A stretch of 63,793 bases of DNA from Nonomuraea sp. SBT364 (GCF_001083785.1 NZ_LAVL01000041.1:1-63793); one strand, 5' to 3'. Counted from the first letter of the stretch, positions 42,313 through 53,802 are shown. Numbers and translations are program-made. Notes: generated by a model not told the origin, from the letters alone.

Positions 42313-43941
42313 ATGAAACGCTGGAGAGGGCCGGCGGCACTGTCGCTGGCGACGCTGCTGCTTGTCGCGTGCAGCGGGCAACGGCCCGTCGCCGTGCCGG
42401 AAAACACGTCATCGGCGGCCCCGTCGGGCCCCGAGAAAGGCGGTCGGCTGGTCTACGGGCTGAGTGCCGACGCCAACGGGCTGAACCCGGTCACCGACCA
42501 GTTCGCCGCGCAGAGCTACAGCATGGTCGGCACCGTCATCGAACCCCTTGTCACCGTTGAGGCGAACGGCGAGTGGAAGCCGTACCTCGCCGAATCGCTC
42601 ACGCCGAACGAGACCTACGACGAGTGGGCCGTCAAGGTCCGCCCCGGCATCTCCTTCCACGACGGCCTGGCCCTGACCGGCGACGTCGTCAAGGCCAACC
42701 TGGAGGCGCAGAAGGCCTCGCCGCTCAACAACGCGGTCCTGGTGCCGGTCAAGTCCTTCGAGCTCACCGACCCGATGACGGTCACGGTCAAGCTCAGCCA
42801 GCCGTGGGTGGCCTTCCCGTACTACCTGGCCGCCCAGATCGGCATGATCGTGCCGCCGGCGTCGCTGCGCGATCCGAAGACGGCCAGCCTCAAGCCCGTC
42901 GGCACCGGGCCGTTCGTCTTCAAGGAGTACGTGCCCGACAGCCGCATGGTCGTCACCAAGAACCCCGGCTACTGGCGGGACGGCCTGCCGTACCTGGACG
43001 AGATCGAGTTCCGCATCCTGCCCGACAGCCAGACCCGGGCGCAGACCCTCGAAGCGGGCGGCATCGACGCCATGGGCACCACCCGCGACGAGGACATCAC
43101 CAAGTACGGCGGGCAGAAGGACGCCTACTCGGTGCACCGGGCCGAGGGCATGGCGGTGCCGGAGTACATGTTCCTGCTCAACACCGCCGTCGCCCCGCTC
43201 GACGACCTGCGGGTGCGCAAGGCGCTCGCGCACGCGCTGGACCGGGCGACGATCATCAAGACGCTGCGCGGCGGGCTCACCGAGGAGGCCGACGGGCCCT
43301 GGTCCAAGGACTCCAAGTGGTACGCCGACGGCGGCGCCTACCCCGACTACGACCTGGCCAAGGCCACCGCGCTGGTCAAGGAGGTGGAGGCGGAGAAGGG
43401 ACCGGTCACGTTCGAGATCATCTCCACTCCCGACCCGAACACCATGCAGGGCATCGAGCTGGCCCAGGACATGTGGCGCAAGGCCGGCGTGGACGTGACG
43501 ATCAAGCAGGCCGACCAGGCCGACCTGATCAACCGGGCGGTCACCGGCAACTACGCCGCCACGGTGTGGGTCCAGTTCTCCTCCCCCGACCCCGACGGCG
43601 AGTACATCTGGATGCACCAGGCGTACTCCAAGCCGGTCGGCCAGGTCTCGCTGAACTTCACCCGGCTGCGGGACGACAAGCTCAGCAAGGCGTTCGACGT
43701 CGGCCGGATGAACCCGGACGAGAGCGCCCGCAAGCAGGCGTACGCCACCGTCCAGGAGCGGCTGCGCGAGCTGGTGCCGTTCGTGTTCGTCGACCATCTC
43801 AACACCGGCGCGATCATCACCAGGACCAAGGTGCACGGCATCGGCGAGCAGCTGCTGCCCGACGGTGAGAAGGGGCTGGCGCTGACCGGCTCACCCGTGC
43901 CCTACCACCCGTTCTCGCAGCTCTGGGTCAGCAAGCAGTGA
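42313..43941 (+). CDS. Peptide/nickel-type ABC substrate-binding lipoprotein
   Basis: A 542-residue family-5 solute-binding protein, lipid-anchored (LATLLLVACSGQ). Marks include GGRLVYGLSADANGLNPVTD at the start of the mature part, WAVKVRPGISFHDGLALTGD and VGTGPFVFKEYVPDS. ATG 42313 has AGGAGG eight bases upstream. It is the receptor for a dipeptide/oligopeptide-type importer; such receptors also bind non-peptide ligands. The last gene of the operon is an acyl-CoA dehydrogenase, hinting at an acyl-type substrate. Confidence 0.93.
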   Translation: MKRWRGPAALSLATLLLVACSGQRPVAVPENTSSAAPSGPEKGGRLVYGLSADANGLNPVTDQFAAQSYSMVGTVIEPLVTVEANGEWKPYLAESLTPNETYDEWAVKVRPGISFHDGLALTGDVVKANLEAQKASPLNNAVLVPVKSFELTDPMTVTVKLSQPWVAFPYYLAAQIGMIVPPASLRDPKTASLKPVGTGPFVFKEYVPDSRMVVTKNPGYWRDGLPYLDEIEFRILPDSQTRAQTLEAGGIDAMGTTRDEDITKYGGQKDAYSVHRAEGMAVPEYMFLLNTAVAPLDDLRVRKALAHALDRATIIKTLRGGLTEEADGPWSKDSKWYADGGAYPDYDLAKATALVKEVEAEKGPVTFEIISTPDPNTMQGIELAQDMWRKAGVDVTIKQADQADLINRAVTGNYAATVWVQFSSPDPDGEYIWMHQAYSKPVGQVSLNFTRLRDDKLSKAFDVGRMNPDESARKQAYATVQERLRELVPFVFVDHLNTGAIITRTKVHGIGEQLLPDGEKGLALTGSPVPYHPFSQLWVSKQ

Positions 43942-44868
43942 TCATCCTGCACCGGCTCGTCCGGCTCGTGATCGTGCTGCTCGTGGTGACCTTCCTGTCC
44001 TACGCGATGCTCGCCCTGCTGCCCGGCGACCCGGTCACGCAGATCCTGGGCATCGGCGCGAACGACGAGGCCCGCGCGCAGCTCCGGCAGGAACTCGGCC
44101 TGGACGAGCCGCTGCTGGTCCGCTACGCGGGCTGGCTCGGCGCCCTGCTCACCGGCGACTTCGGCACCTCCCCCATCACCCGGGTGCCGGTCGCCGCCGA
44201 GCTGGCCGAGCGGCTGCCGGTCACGCTGGAGCTGCTGGTGGCGGCGCAGGTCGTGGCGCTCGGCCTGGCGATCCCGGTGGGCATCGCCGCCGCGCGCCGG
44301 GCCGGGCGGGCGCTCGACCAGGTGCTCACCGCGCTGAGCTTCGCGCTGCTGTCCACGCCGGTGTTCGTGCTCGGGGTGCTGCTCATCCTGCTGTTCGCGG
44401 TCACCTGGCAGGTGGTGCCCGCCACCGGCTGGACGCCGATCTCGGTGGATCTCGGGTGGAACATCACCTCGGTGCTGCTGCCCGCCGTCACGCTCGGCTG
44501 CGGGCAGCTCGCGGTGTACGCGCGGCTGCTGCGCGCCGACCTGATCGCGACCCTCCAGGAGGACTACATCACGCTGGCGCGCGCCCGGGGCCTGTCGCCG
44601 CGCCGCATCCTGTGGCGGCACGCGCTGCGCCCGTCGGCGATCTCGCTGATCACCGCGGTCGGGCTCAACATGGGGGCGCTCATCGGCGGCACCGTGATCA
44701 TCGAGACGCTGTTCGGGCTCCCGGGCATCGGGCGGCTCATCGTCGACTCCATCTTTTCCCGCGACTACCTGACGGTTCAGGGAGGCGTCGTGCTGATCTC
44801 GGTCGGCTACGTGCTGGTCAACTTCGCGGTGGACGTCGTGTACGCCGCCGTGGACCCGAGGATCCGGC

Positions 44869-44876
<8 letters not shown>
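43938..44876 (+). CDS. Peptide-type ABC permease (DppB type)
   Basis: A 312-residue permease with about six helices (LVIVLLVVTFLSYAMLALLP at the start) and the cytoplasmic loop ITLARARGLSPRRILWRHAL. The terminal IFSRDYLTVQGGV is typical of DppB. The start is GTG 43938, overlapping the binding-protein stop (GTGA). It overlaps the next gene by 8 bp. Confidence 0.94.
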
Positions 44877-46735
<1,859 letters not shown>

Positions 46736-46746
<11 letters not shown>

Positions 46747-47797
46747 CGGGACGGCGCACCTGCGTCCGCGTGACGAGGTGCTGCTCCAGGTGGAGGACCT
46801 GGTCGTCGAGTTCCCCGCCGGGCGCGGCCGTACGGTCAGAGCCGTGTCGGGGGTCAGCTTCGACCTGGCCAGGGGCGAGACGCTGGGCATCGTCGGCGAG
46901 TCGGGGTGCGGCAAGTCGAGCACCGCGCGGGCGCTCATCCAGCTCCCGCCGCCCCGGGCGGGCTCGGTGCGGCTGGACGGCGTGGAGCTGACCACGCTGC
47001 GCGGCGAGGCGCTGCGGCGGACCCGGCGGCGGCTACAGATGATCTTCCAGGACCCGATCTCGTCGCTCAACCCGCGCCGCCGCGTCCGCGACATCGTCGC
47101 CGAGGGCCCCCGCGTGTGGGGGGCCGCCGCCCCTGTTAACGGCGGCGTGAACGGCGGCGTGAACAGCGGCGTGAACAGCGGCGGGGCCGGCCGTGCGGAC
47201 GGTGGCGGCCTGGACGAGCGTGTGGACGCGGTGCTGGAGGCCGTCGGGCTCGACCCGCGCACCGCCGCCGAGCGGCGGCCGCACGAGTTCTCCGGCGGGC
47301 AGTGCCAGCGCATCTCCATCGCCCGCGCGCTCATCCTGGAGCCGGAGGTGGTGATCTGCGACGAGCCGGTGTCGGCGCTCGACGTCTCGGTGCAGGCGCA
47401 GATCCTCGCCCTGCTGGAGGACCTCAAGGCGCGGTTCGGGCTGACGCTGGTGTTCATCGCGCACGACCTGGCCGTGGTGAAGAACGTCAGCGACCGCGTC
47501 CTGGTGATGTACCTGGGCAAGACGTGCGAGCTGGCGCCCAGCGAGGAGCTGATCGCGCGCCCCGCCCATCCCTACACGCGGGCGCTGCTCGCCTCGATCC
47601 CCGGCAGCGGCCTCGGCCTGCCGCCGGCCGACCGGCTGATCAGCGGCGAGCCGCCCTCCCCGGTCAGCCCGCCCTCCGGCTGCCGCTTCCGTACGCGCTG
47701 CCCACGCGCCGCCGACAGGTGCGCCGTGGAGGAGCCCGAGATCCGGCCCCTGAACGGCGGCGACCACTTCGTCGCCTGCCATTACCCCGATATCTAG
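46736..47797 (+). CDS. Peptide-type ABC ATPase (DppF type)
   Basis: A 353-residue ATPase: Walker A GESGCGKSSTARAL, signature FSGGQCQRISIARAL, Walker B VVICDEPVSALDV and the terminal oligopeptide-ATPase Cys motif (CRFRTRCPRAADRC). Between the Q-loop and the helical domain, about residue 134-150, it carries a (VNGG/VNSG)4 insert encoded by a 12-bp tandem repeat, absent from usual DppF proteins. ATG 46736 lies inside the end of the fusion gene. Confidence 0.94.
47135..47182. repeat. 12-bp tandem repeat in the DppF-type gene
   Basis: Four in-frame units of GTGAACRGCGGC (first unit GTTAAC...), encoding VNGG twice and VNSG twice. It is a flexible, length-variable insert in the ATPase. Confidence 0.88.
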
Positions 47798-47806
47798 GAG
47801 ACTGTC

Positions 47807-49030
47807 ATGGCCATCGACTTCACCCTCGCCCCCGAGCACGAGGAGATCCGCAAGCGTGTGCGGGCCTTCATCCAGGAGGTCGTGATCCCCGCGAGCGAGG
47901 AGCTGCGCGAGAGCGACCGGGACGCCTACCTGCGCGGCATCTTCAAGCTGCGCGAGAAGGCGAAGGCCGAGGGGCTGTGGCTGCCGCACATGCCCAAGGA
48001 GTGGGGCGGCATGGGCCTGGGCCACGTCGAGCTGGCCATGGTGCAGTCGGAGGCGGCCAAGACCCGCCTCGGGCCGTGGGTGCTCAACTGCCAGGCCCCC
48101 GACGAGGGCAACATGCACACCCTGCTGCACTGGGCCACCGACGAGCAGAAGGACAAGTACCTGCGTCCCCTGCTCGACGGCGTCAAGATGTCGTGCTTCG
48201 CCATGACCGAGCCGGAGGTCGCCGGCTCCGACCCGACGCTCATCCGCACCCACGCCGTCCAGGACGGCGACGAATGGGTCATCAACGGGCACAAGTGGTT
48301 CATCTCCAACGCCCGCCGGGCGAACTTCGCCATCCTCATCGCCAAGACCGAGCTCGACGTACCCGAAGGCGCCCGGGGCGGCAACACCGCCTTCCTCATC
48401 GACCTGCCGCAGGAAGGCTGGAACGACGTCCGTGAGGTCGAGACCATGCACGGCTCGACCGGCCACAGCGAGATCGTCATCAAGGACCTGCGCGTCCCCG
48501 AGAGCCAGATCCTCGGCGGCCGGGGCAACGGCCACCGCCTGGGCCAGTATCGTCTCGGCCCGGCGCGGCTGGCCCACTGCATGCGCTGGATCTCCCAGGC
48601 GGAGACGGCCCTCGACATGATGGTCGACCGCGCGCTCAACCGCTACAGCCACGGCTCGCTGCTGGCCGACAAGCAGGGCGTCCAGTGGCTCATCGCCGAC
48701 TCGGCCATGGAGCTCTACCAGTGCAAGCTCATGGTCCTGCACGCCGCCTCCAAGATCGACAAGGGCGAGGACTTCCGCACCGAGGTCTCCATGGCCAAGC
48801 ACTTCGTCGCCGGCAGCCTCAACCGCATCATCGACCGCGCCATCCAGGTCCACGGCGCGCTGGGCTACTCCACCGACACGCCGCTGGCCAACATGTTCCA
48901 GCACGCCCGCTGGGCCCGCTTCGCCGACGGCGCCGACGAGATCCACCAGATGCGCATCGCCGAGCGCACCATCGACGCCTACCGCTCCACCGGCTCCACC
49001 AACGCGGCCACCGGCGGCCTCCCCTTGTGA
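47807..49030 (+). CDS. Acyl-CoA dehydrogenase
   Basis: A 407-residue FAD-dependent acyl-CoA dehydrogenase of the ACAD10/11-like branch. Marks: CFAMTEPEVAGSDPTLI, INGHKWFISNARRANFAIL, and the C-terminal QVHGALGYSTDTPLANMFQH. It introduces an alpha-beta double bond into an acyl-CoA, passing electrons to ETF. It starts 9 bp after the DppF-type gene, so it belongs to the ABC operon, an unusual link between peptide-type uptake and beta-oxidation-like chemistry. A terminator hairpin follows directly. Confidence 0.93.
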   Translation: MAIDFTLAPEHEEIRKRVRAFIQEVVIPASEELRESDRDAYLRGIFKLREKAKAEGLWLPHMPKEWGGMGLGHVELAMVQSEAAKTRLGPWVLNCQAPDEGNMHTLLHWATDEQKDKYLRPLLDGVKMSCFAMTEPEVAGSDPTLIRTHAVQDGDEWVINGHKWFISNARRANFAILIAKTELDVPEGARGGNTAFLIDLPQEGWNDVREVETMHGSTGHSEIVIKDLRVPESQILGGRGNGHRLGQYRLGPARLAHCMRWISQAETALDMMVDRALNRYSHGSLLADKQGVQWLIADSAMELYQCKLMVLHAASKIDKGEDFRTEVSMAKHFVAGSLNRIIDRAIQVHGALGYSTDTPLANMFQHARWARFADGADEIHQMRIAERTIDAYRSTGSTNAATGGLPL

Positions 49031-49494
49031 ACAACCCACCCGCCGCTCTCCGTCCAGCGGAGCGGCGGGTTTCCTACGGCGATCCGCGAACGCGTCGGCC
49101 GCGCGACTTCTCCGCGTTCGTCACCGCCGCGGTGGAACGCGAGTTGCGGGGACAGATCCTGGACGAATACCTCGCGGACCACGAGCGCCGCAACGGCCCC
49201 GTCTCCGAGCAGGAGCAGGACAACGCACGCCAGGCCTTCGACGAGGTGTTCGCGGAGGATCACCAGCCCATCCTCGCCCTGGTCCCGGAGGCACGCAGCC
49301 GGGGCATGGAGGTCGAAGCCAGAGCCACGTCCGAACTCCTCCTCGACGCCGGCCTGCACGGGCACAGGTACGCCATCGACGCCGTGGTGGCGGAGAGGGC
49401 GCTACGACAGCACCGCCCGGTCGCCATGCTCACGTCGGACCTCGACGACATGGCCAAACTCTGTGGCGGCCGCGTCCACCTCATCGCCGTCTGA
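49027..49494 (+). pseudogene. Fused remnant of a VapBC-type toxin-antitoxin pair
   Basis: A 155-codon frame. Residues about 30-78 look like the C-terminal part of a VapB-type antitoxin (DFSAFVTAAVERELRGQILD, YLADHERRNGPVSEQEQ). The rest looks like the C-terminal half of a PIN-domain VapC toxin (ATSELLLDAG, AIDAVVAERAL, VAMLTSDLDDMAKL). The antitoxin N-terminus and the first about 70 PIN residues, with the first catalytic Asp, are missing, as if a deletion joined the two genes. GTG 49027 is the only upstream start, overlapping the dehydrogenase stop and running through its terminator. Function is doubtful. Confidence 0.6.
49038..49070 (+). terminator. Terminator of the ABC/acyl-CoA dehydrogenase operon
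   Basis: ACCCGCCGCTC and GAGCGGCGGGT form an 11-bp perfect stem with an 11-nt loop, followed by TTCC, 8 bp after the dehydrogenase stop. Confidence 0.8.
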
Positions 49495-49503
49495 CCAGGC
49501 GGC

Positions 49504-51630
49504 TCACGGCTCGACGCGCTCGCGGTGCACGGTGACCTGGTCGCCGCGCCCGGGGTAGGCCATGATGAGCAGGCGCTGGCCCGCCCGCTTCTCACCTTTC
49601 CAGGCGATCCAGGCGAAATGCACCCGGATGCGGTAATGGCCCTTGCGGCCGCGCAGGGCCAGGTCAGGGAGGACGACGCCGGACAGGTTGTCGACCAGGA
49701 CGATCGTTCCACCGGTGCTGCGATGGCCGACCTCGACGACGTGGTGCCAGCCCTTGGTCTCGACCGGGGGGCGGCGGGCGTACGTCTCGGTGGTGATGCA
49801 GACCCGCCGGTTGGGGTCGGTGAGGACGACCAGGTGGCCGGGGACGGAGGCGACCAGGTCCTCGGTCCGCACCCCGGCCAGGCGCCGGTCGTCCCAGGGG
49901 TCGTCCTCCGACTCGTACGCGTGGAGGGGCAGTTCGGCCCAGAGGGGTTCGGGTTGCCTGACGGCCCGGACCGGCTGCAGAAGGGGGCGATGACGGGCGG
50001 CTCTGCGGCACTTGGCCTGCTCTTCGGCGTGAACGGCCCGCACCGCGCGTTCCTCCCGCGCGACCTCCGCCGCCCGCATCTCGGCGGCGCGGGGGCAGAC
50101 CGGCTCCAGGAGGAGAGTGTGGTCGCGCGGGTCGACGCCGTGCGACCGCTGGAAGCGGACCGCCTCCTCGTGGTCGGCGCGGGTGTAGACGCCGCACATG
50201 CGGCGGCCGTACGCGAGCAGGCGGTGGTCGGGCATGCCTTCGACGGCGGGCAGGGCGGTGCCGGTGCGGACGGCACAGATGAACCTTCGCGCGGCGCCGG
50301 CCGGCGCGAGGTCGTCGTGGTGGGACCGGCAGTCCAGCGCCGTGGTGATCCTGCCCGTCGCCTGGTCGGCGCCGGGCACGAGGATGAGCGCCGCGACGGT
50401 GGCCGTGCCCGCCAGGACGACCTGGTACGGCCTGCGACGGGCGGCGCGGTCGCCGTACGCCATCAGCAGGAGGAGTGCGGACGCCGTGAGGGCGGCGCTG
50501 TGCCAGAGCGGGGAGAGTGCGGGGTCGCCGGTGAGCACCCAGTCCGGAAATATCGGGACTTGTTCATAGGACGGCGTCAGCCGGGACGCCGTCGCGGCGG
50601 AGAGCACCCCGGCCGCGGCCGTGAGGAGCAGGGCCGCGACCGCCACCGGCACGAGGCGCCGCGTACGCCACACCGCGGCGGCCAGCACCAGCCCCGAAGC
50701 CGCGCCCAGGCCGACGAGGACGTCGAGCGACAACCACAGGTGCCGCAGATACCACTGCCCGGCGAACCACGACGCGACGGCCCCGCGCGGCCCGATCCAG
50801 AGCACGGTCCCGCTCGCCAGGCCGGCCGCGGCGGGCAGCAGCGGCAGCGCCGCCGCGACCGCCTCCCACCGGCGCACCGGCCGGCGCGGCCGGACGGGGC
50901 GCGGGGCGCGCGGCGGGTTGCCGAGGTCGCGGGCGAAAGCGCCGATCCAGGCCAGCGTCAACACGTCGAAGGCCAGTTCGGCGCCGAACTCCCAGACGTA
51001 CCGGGACGGGAACCCGGCGAAGCGGAAGAGCAGGCCGGAGACGACCGGCATCAGGAACGGCCGGGCGGCGATCACCGCACCGGCCCACAGCGTCGTGCGC
51101 CCCCATCGGCCGTCCCGTGCCTGGACGACCAGCGTGAGCACCATCCAGACCAGCCACGGCACGTGCCCGGCGGGAAGGTACAGGCCGGTCAGCCCGCTGA
51201 CGGCGTCGTACAGCCCGGCCACCAGGGCGGCCCACCGCAACACCCGCGAGCCCCCGCGCGTCACCCGGTGGAACAGCACCACGACCGCCACCGTGGCGAC
51301 GTCCCCGGCGACCTCCAGCCAGGCCAGGTCATGGTGATCCAGGAACTCGGCGGCCAGCCACACGTACAGGACGGCCCGCAACAGCCGGGCGTCCGGGTCC
51401 GGCCGCGCGGCGGCCCGTCGCCCGGGCAGGACGCGCCACAGCGCCCAGCCCTGGAGCACCCCTACCGCGACCAGCATCGCCACATGGTCCACGTGGACGT
51501 CCACCGGGCGATCGGGGGGACGGCGGTGGACGAGCAGCGCGCTCAGCCAGGCGTCGCCGGTCAGCAGGGCGACCGCGCCGGACACCAGGACGAGGGCCAC
51601 GAAGGCGACGGCTAACCAGGCAGCGCGCAC
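49504..51630 (-). CDS. Large multi-pass membrane protein, unknown function
   Basis: A 708-residue protein I do not recognise. Residues about 1-440 contain 11-12 hydrophobic helices (WLAVAFVALVLVSGAVALL at the start). Residues about 440-708 form a soluble domain with Cys pairs (FICAVRTG, MCGVYTRADHEE, PVCPRAAEMR), a charged helical stretch near 530-560 and a beta-rich C-terminus ending in a DQVTVHRERVEP strand. It starts at GTG 51630. It is divergent from the TIMP-like gene across 51 bp. Codon bias is that of a real gene. Confidence 0.8.
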   Translation of the reverse strand: MRAAWLAVAFVALVLVSGAVALLTGDAWLSALLVHRRPPDRPVDVHVDHVAMLVAVGVLQGWALWRVLPGRRAAARPDPDARLLRAVLYVWLAAEFLDHHDLAWLEVAGDVATVAVVVLFHRVTRGGSRVLRWAALVAGLYDAVSGLTGLYLPAGHVPWLVWMVLTLVVQARDGRWGRTTLWAGAVIAARPFLMPVVSGLLFRFAGFPSRYVWEFGAELAFDVLTLAWIGAFARDLGNPPRAPRPVRPRRPVRRWEAVAAALPLLPAAAGLASGTVLWIGPRGAVASWFAGQWYLRHLWLSLDVLVGLGAASGLVLAAAVWRTRRLVPVAVAALLLTAAAGVLSAATASRLTPSYEQVPIFPDWVLTGDPALSPLWHSAALTASALLLLMAYGDRAARRRPYQVVLAGTATVAALILVPGADQATGRITTALDCRSHHDDLAPAGAARRFICAVRTGTALPAVEGMPDHRLLAYGRRMCGVYTRADHEEAVRFQRSHGVDPRDHTLLLEPVCPRAAEMRAAEVAREERAVRAVHAEEQAKCRRAARHRPLLQPVRAVRQPEPLWAELPLHAYESEDDPWDDRRLAGVRTEDLVASVPGHLVVLTDPNRRVCITTETYARRPPVETKGWHHVVEVGHRSTGGTIVLVDNLSGVVLPDLALRGRKGHYRIRVHFAWIAWKGEKRAGQRLLIMAYPGRGDQVTVHRERVEP

Positions 51631-51681
51631 AGCGGATCACCCTAGTTGAACCGATCTTGTACGGGATACGTCAGGAGAGTC

Positions 51682-52368
51682 ATGAGACGCCTTCTCGTCA
51701 TGCTCGCGATCGTGGCGGGCTTCCTCGTGACCGGGGCCGGTCCGGCCGCCGCCTGCAGTTGCGCGATGCTGAAGCCCAAGGACCGGGTGCGGAACGCGGC
51801 GGCGGTGTTCACGGCCACGGCCACGGACGTGCGCGTGGTGGAGCCGATGCTGGAAGGCGGCGAGGTGGTGGCCACGCTGCGCGCCGACCACGTCTACAAG
51901 GGGGCGGTCGAGAGCGAGGTCGTGGTGACCACCCGGGCGCAGGGCGCCGCCTGCGGCTACCAGTTCGACAAGGGCACCCGTTACCTGTTGTTCGCCGGGA
52001 ACGGGAAGAAGGGGCTGGACACGGGGCTGTGCTCGGGCAACCGGGCCGTGCCGCCCGGTGACGAGCCGTTGAGCCTGTCCGACGAGACGCACGGCATGGG
52101 CTCGCTCACCGCCGAGCTGATCAAGGCGCTGGGCACGCCGGAGCGGCCCCGGGCGGCGAGCCCGGAGCCCACCGGACCCGAGGGCACCACGAGCACCGCG
52201 ACCGCCCAGGGGACGGCAAGCGCCGGCGACACGTCCGGGCCGGGCGCCGGGCTGATCGCGCTGGCGGCGTTCGGCGGGCTGGCCCTGGCGGTGGCCGTCG
52301 CGTGGCTGGTCGCGCGATCCCGCCACACGGCGGCGCGCGGGACCGGCGGGCAGGCGGGCGCCCGTTAG
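51682..52368 (+). CDS. Surface-anchored TIMP/NTR-like protein
   Basis: A 228-residue exported protein. The signal peptide ends at Ala-Ala, and the mature chain begins with CSCAMLKPKDRV, the N-terminal Cys-x-Cys of TIMP/netrin-like (NTR) domains. The domain covers about 25-130 (FTATATDVRVVEPM, GTRYLLFAGNGK). A Thr/Ser/Pro/Ala-rich linker (about 150-195) leads to one C-terminal helix (LIALAAFGGLALAVAVAWLV) with basic tail, anchoring it outside the membrane. ATG 51682 has CAGGAGAG upstream. Protease inhibition is not established for bacterial members. Confidence 0.85.
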   Translation: MRRLLVMLAIVAGFLVTGAGPAAACSCAMLKPKDRVRNAAAVFTATATDVRVVEPMLEGGEVVATLRADHVYKGAVESEVVVTTRAQGAACGYQFDKGTRYLLFAGNGKKGLDTGLCSGNRAVPPGDEPLSLSDETHGMGSLTAELIKALGTPERPRAASPEPTGPEGTTSTATAQGTASAGDTSGPGAGLIALAAFGGLALAVAVAWLVARSRHTAARGTGGQAGAR

Positions 52369-52377
52369 GATCGTCGG

Positions 52378-53529
52378 ATGCACATCGCCATGGCCGGCAT
52401 CCCCGCGATCAGCCACATCCTGCCCAGCCTGGAGATCATCCGGGAGCTGGCCGCGCGCGGCCACCGCGTGACGTACGCCAACGACCCGGCGGTGCGCGAC
52501 GTGATCACGGCGACCGGCGCCGAGCTGGTGCCGTACCGGTCCACGCTCCCGGTCGCCGACCACGACTGGCCGGACGACCCGATCGCCGCCATGGGCGTGT
52601 TCCTCGACGACAACATCCGGATGCTGCCGCAGCTCCGGGCCGCCTACGACGACGACCCCGCCGACCTCTACCTGTACGACATCGGCGCCTACGCGGCCCG
52701 CGCGCTGGCCGAGTCGCAGGGCCGCCCGATCGTGCAGCTCTCCCCGGCGATGGTGGCCTGGAAGCAGTACGAGCAGGACGTCGCCGCCCAGCTGTGGCAG
52801 CTTCCCGGGGCGGACGCCTACCGGGCCAGGTTCACGGGCTGGCTGGCGGAGGCCGGCGCCACGACGACCGACATGGACTCCTTCTCCGGCCACCCGCCGC
52901 GCTGCGTCGCCACGATCCCCCGCGCCATGCAGCCGCACGCGGACGAGGTCGACGAGGCCGTGGTGACGTTCGTCGGCCCGTGCCTGGGCGCGCGCGAGGG
53001 CTGGACCAGGCCGCCGGGCGCCGAGCGCATCCTGCTGATCTCCCTGGGCTCCGCCTACACGCAGCAGCCGGAGTTCTACCGCAACTGCCTGGCCGCGTTC
53101 GGCGACCTGCCCGGCTGGCACGTGGTGCTGCAGATCGGCAAGCGCACCGACCCGGCCGAGCTGGGCCCGATCCCGGCCAACGTGGAGGTGCGCTCCTGGG
53201 TGCCGCAGCTGGCGATCCTGGAGCAGGCCGACGCGTTCGTCACGCACGCCGGCATGGGCGGCAGCAGCGAGGGGCTGTTCACCGGCGTCCCGATGATCGC
53301 CGTGCCGCAGGCCGTCGACCAGTTCATGAACGCCGACCGGCTGGTCGAGCTGGGTGTGGCCCGCCGTCTCGACACGGCCGACGCCTCCCCCGAGGCGCTG
53401 CGCGAAGCCCTGACGGCGCTCACGGCCGATCCCGAGGTGGCCCGCCGCTCGGCCCTGCTGCGTGACGAGACCCGTGCCGAGGGCGGCACCGCGCGGGCCG
53501 CCGACCTGCTGGAAGCGCTGGTCAGCTGA
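52378..53529 (+). CDS. MGT-family (GT1) glycosyltransferase
   Basis: A 383-residue GT-B enzyme of the macrolide-glycosyltransferase/OleD group: N-terminal HIAMAGIPAISHILPSLEII with the acceptor-site His, and the C-terminal donor motif FVTHAGMGGSSEGLFTGVPM followed by PQAVDQFMNADR. It transfers a sugar from a UDP-sugar to a small aromatic or macrolide-type acceptor, often in drug inactivation or natural-product tailoring. It starts 9 bp after the TIMP-like gene. No biosynthetic cluster surrounds it. Confidence 0.93.
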   Translation: MHIAMAGIPAISHILPSLEIIRELAARGHRVTYANDPAVRDVITATGAELVPYRSTLPVADHDWPDDPIAAMGVFLDDNIRMLPQLRAAYDDDPADLYLYDIGAYAARALAESQGRPIVQLSPAMVAWKQYEQDVAAQLWQLPGADAYRARFTGWLAEAGATTTDMDSFSGHPPRCVATIPRAMQPHADEVDEAVVTFVGPCLGAREGWTRPPGAERILLISLGSAYTQQPEFYRNCLAAFGDLPGWHVVLQIGKRTDPAELGPIPANVEVRSWVPQLAILEQADAFVTHAGMGGSSEGLFTGVPMIAVPQAVDQFMNADRLVELGVARRLDTADASPEALREALTALTADPEVARRSALLRDETRAEGGTARAADLLEALVS

Positions 53530-53540
53530 CGATGCCGGCC

Positions 53541-53684
53541 CAGCGTGCGGGTCAGGTGCTCGACGAGCCGTTCGGCCGGCATCGTCGCCGGCGGCCCTTC
53601 CCTGACCACGTAGCGGCTGAACGTCACGCCGGCCAGGCCGACGCGCTCCTCGACGTCGTGCCTGGCACTACCGGCGACGGATGA
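53541..53684 (-). pseudogene. Fragment of a TetR-type C-terminal domain
   Basis: On the minus strand about 48 codons read [20 protein letters not shown] followed by PAERLVEHLTRTL, the pattern of the last two helices of many actinobacterial TetR proteins. There is no start, no HTH and no proper stop. It is likely the tail of a deleted regulator gene between the glycosyltransferase and the cellulase. Similarity is by eye. Confidence 0.4.
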
Positions 53685-53736
53685 AACTTTCACGCTTGTC
53701 CGGCGCCGATGGCCAGGCAGGCGGCGGGAAAGTTTC
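53682..53736. promoter_or_regulatory. Two GAAAnTTTC boxes upstream of the GH9 gene
   Basis: TGAAACTTTCA (53682-53692) is a perfect odd-centred palindrome; GAAAGTTTC (53728-53736) is a second core. Centres are 45 bp apart. The core GAAAnTTTC is that of the LacI boxes at 7008-7020 and 7122-7134. Confidence 0.45.
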
Positions 53737-53788
53737 ACAGGTGACGCGAAGCGCCCGTTGACGGGGTGGCAGCGGCGGCAAGAAGATC

Positions 53789-53802
53789 TGGGAGCGCTCC
53801 CA
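53789..53802. promoter_or_regulatory. CebR/CelR operator TGGGAGCGCTCCCA
   Basis: Exact 14-bp match to the established cellulose-utilisation operator bound by LacI-type CebR (Streptomyces) and CelR (Thermobifida), 21 bp upstream of the GH9 start. It should repress the gene until cellobiose appears. Confidence 0.92.
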
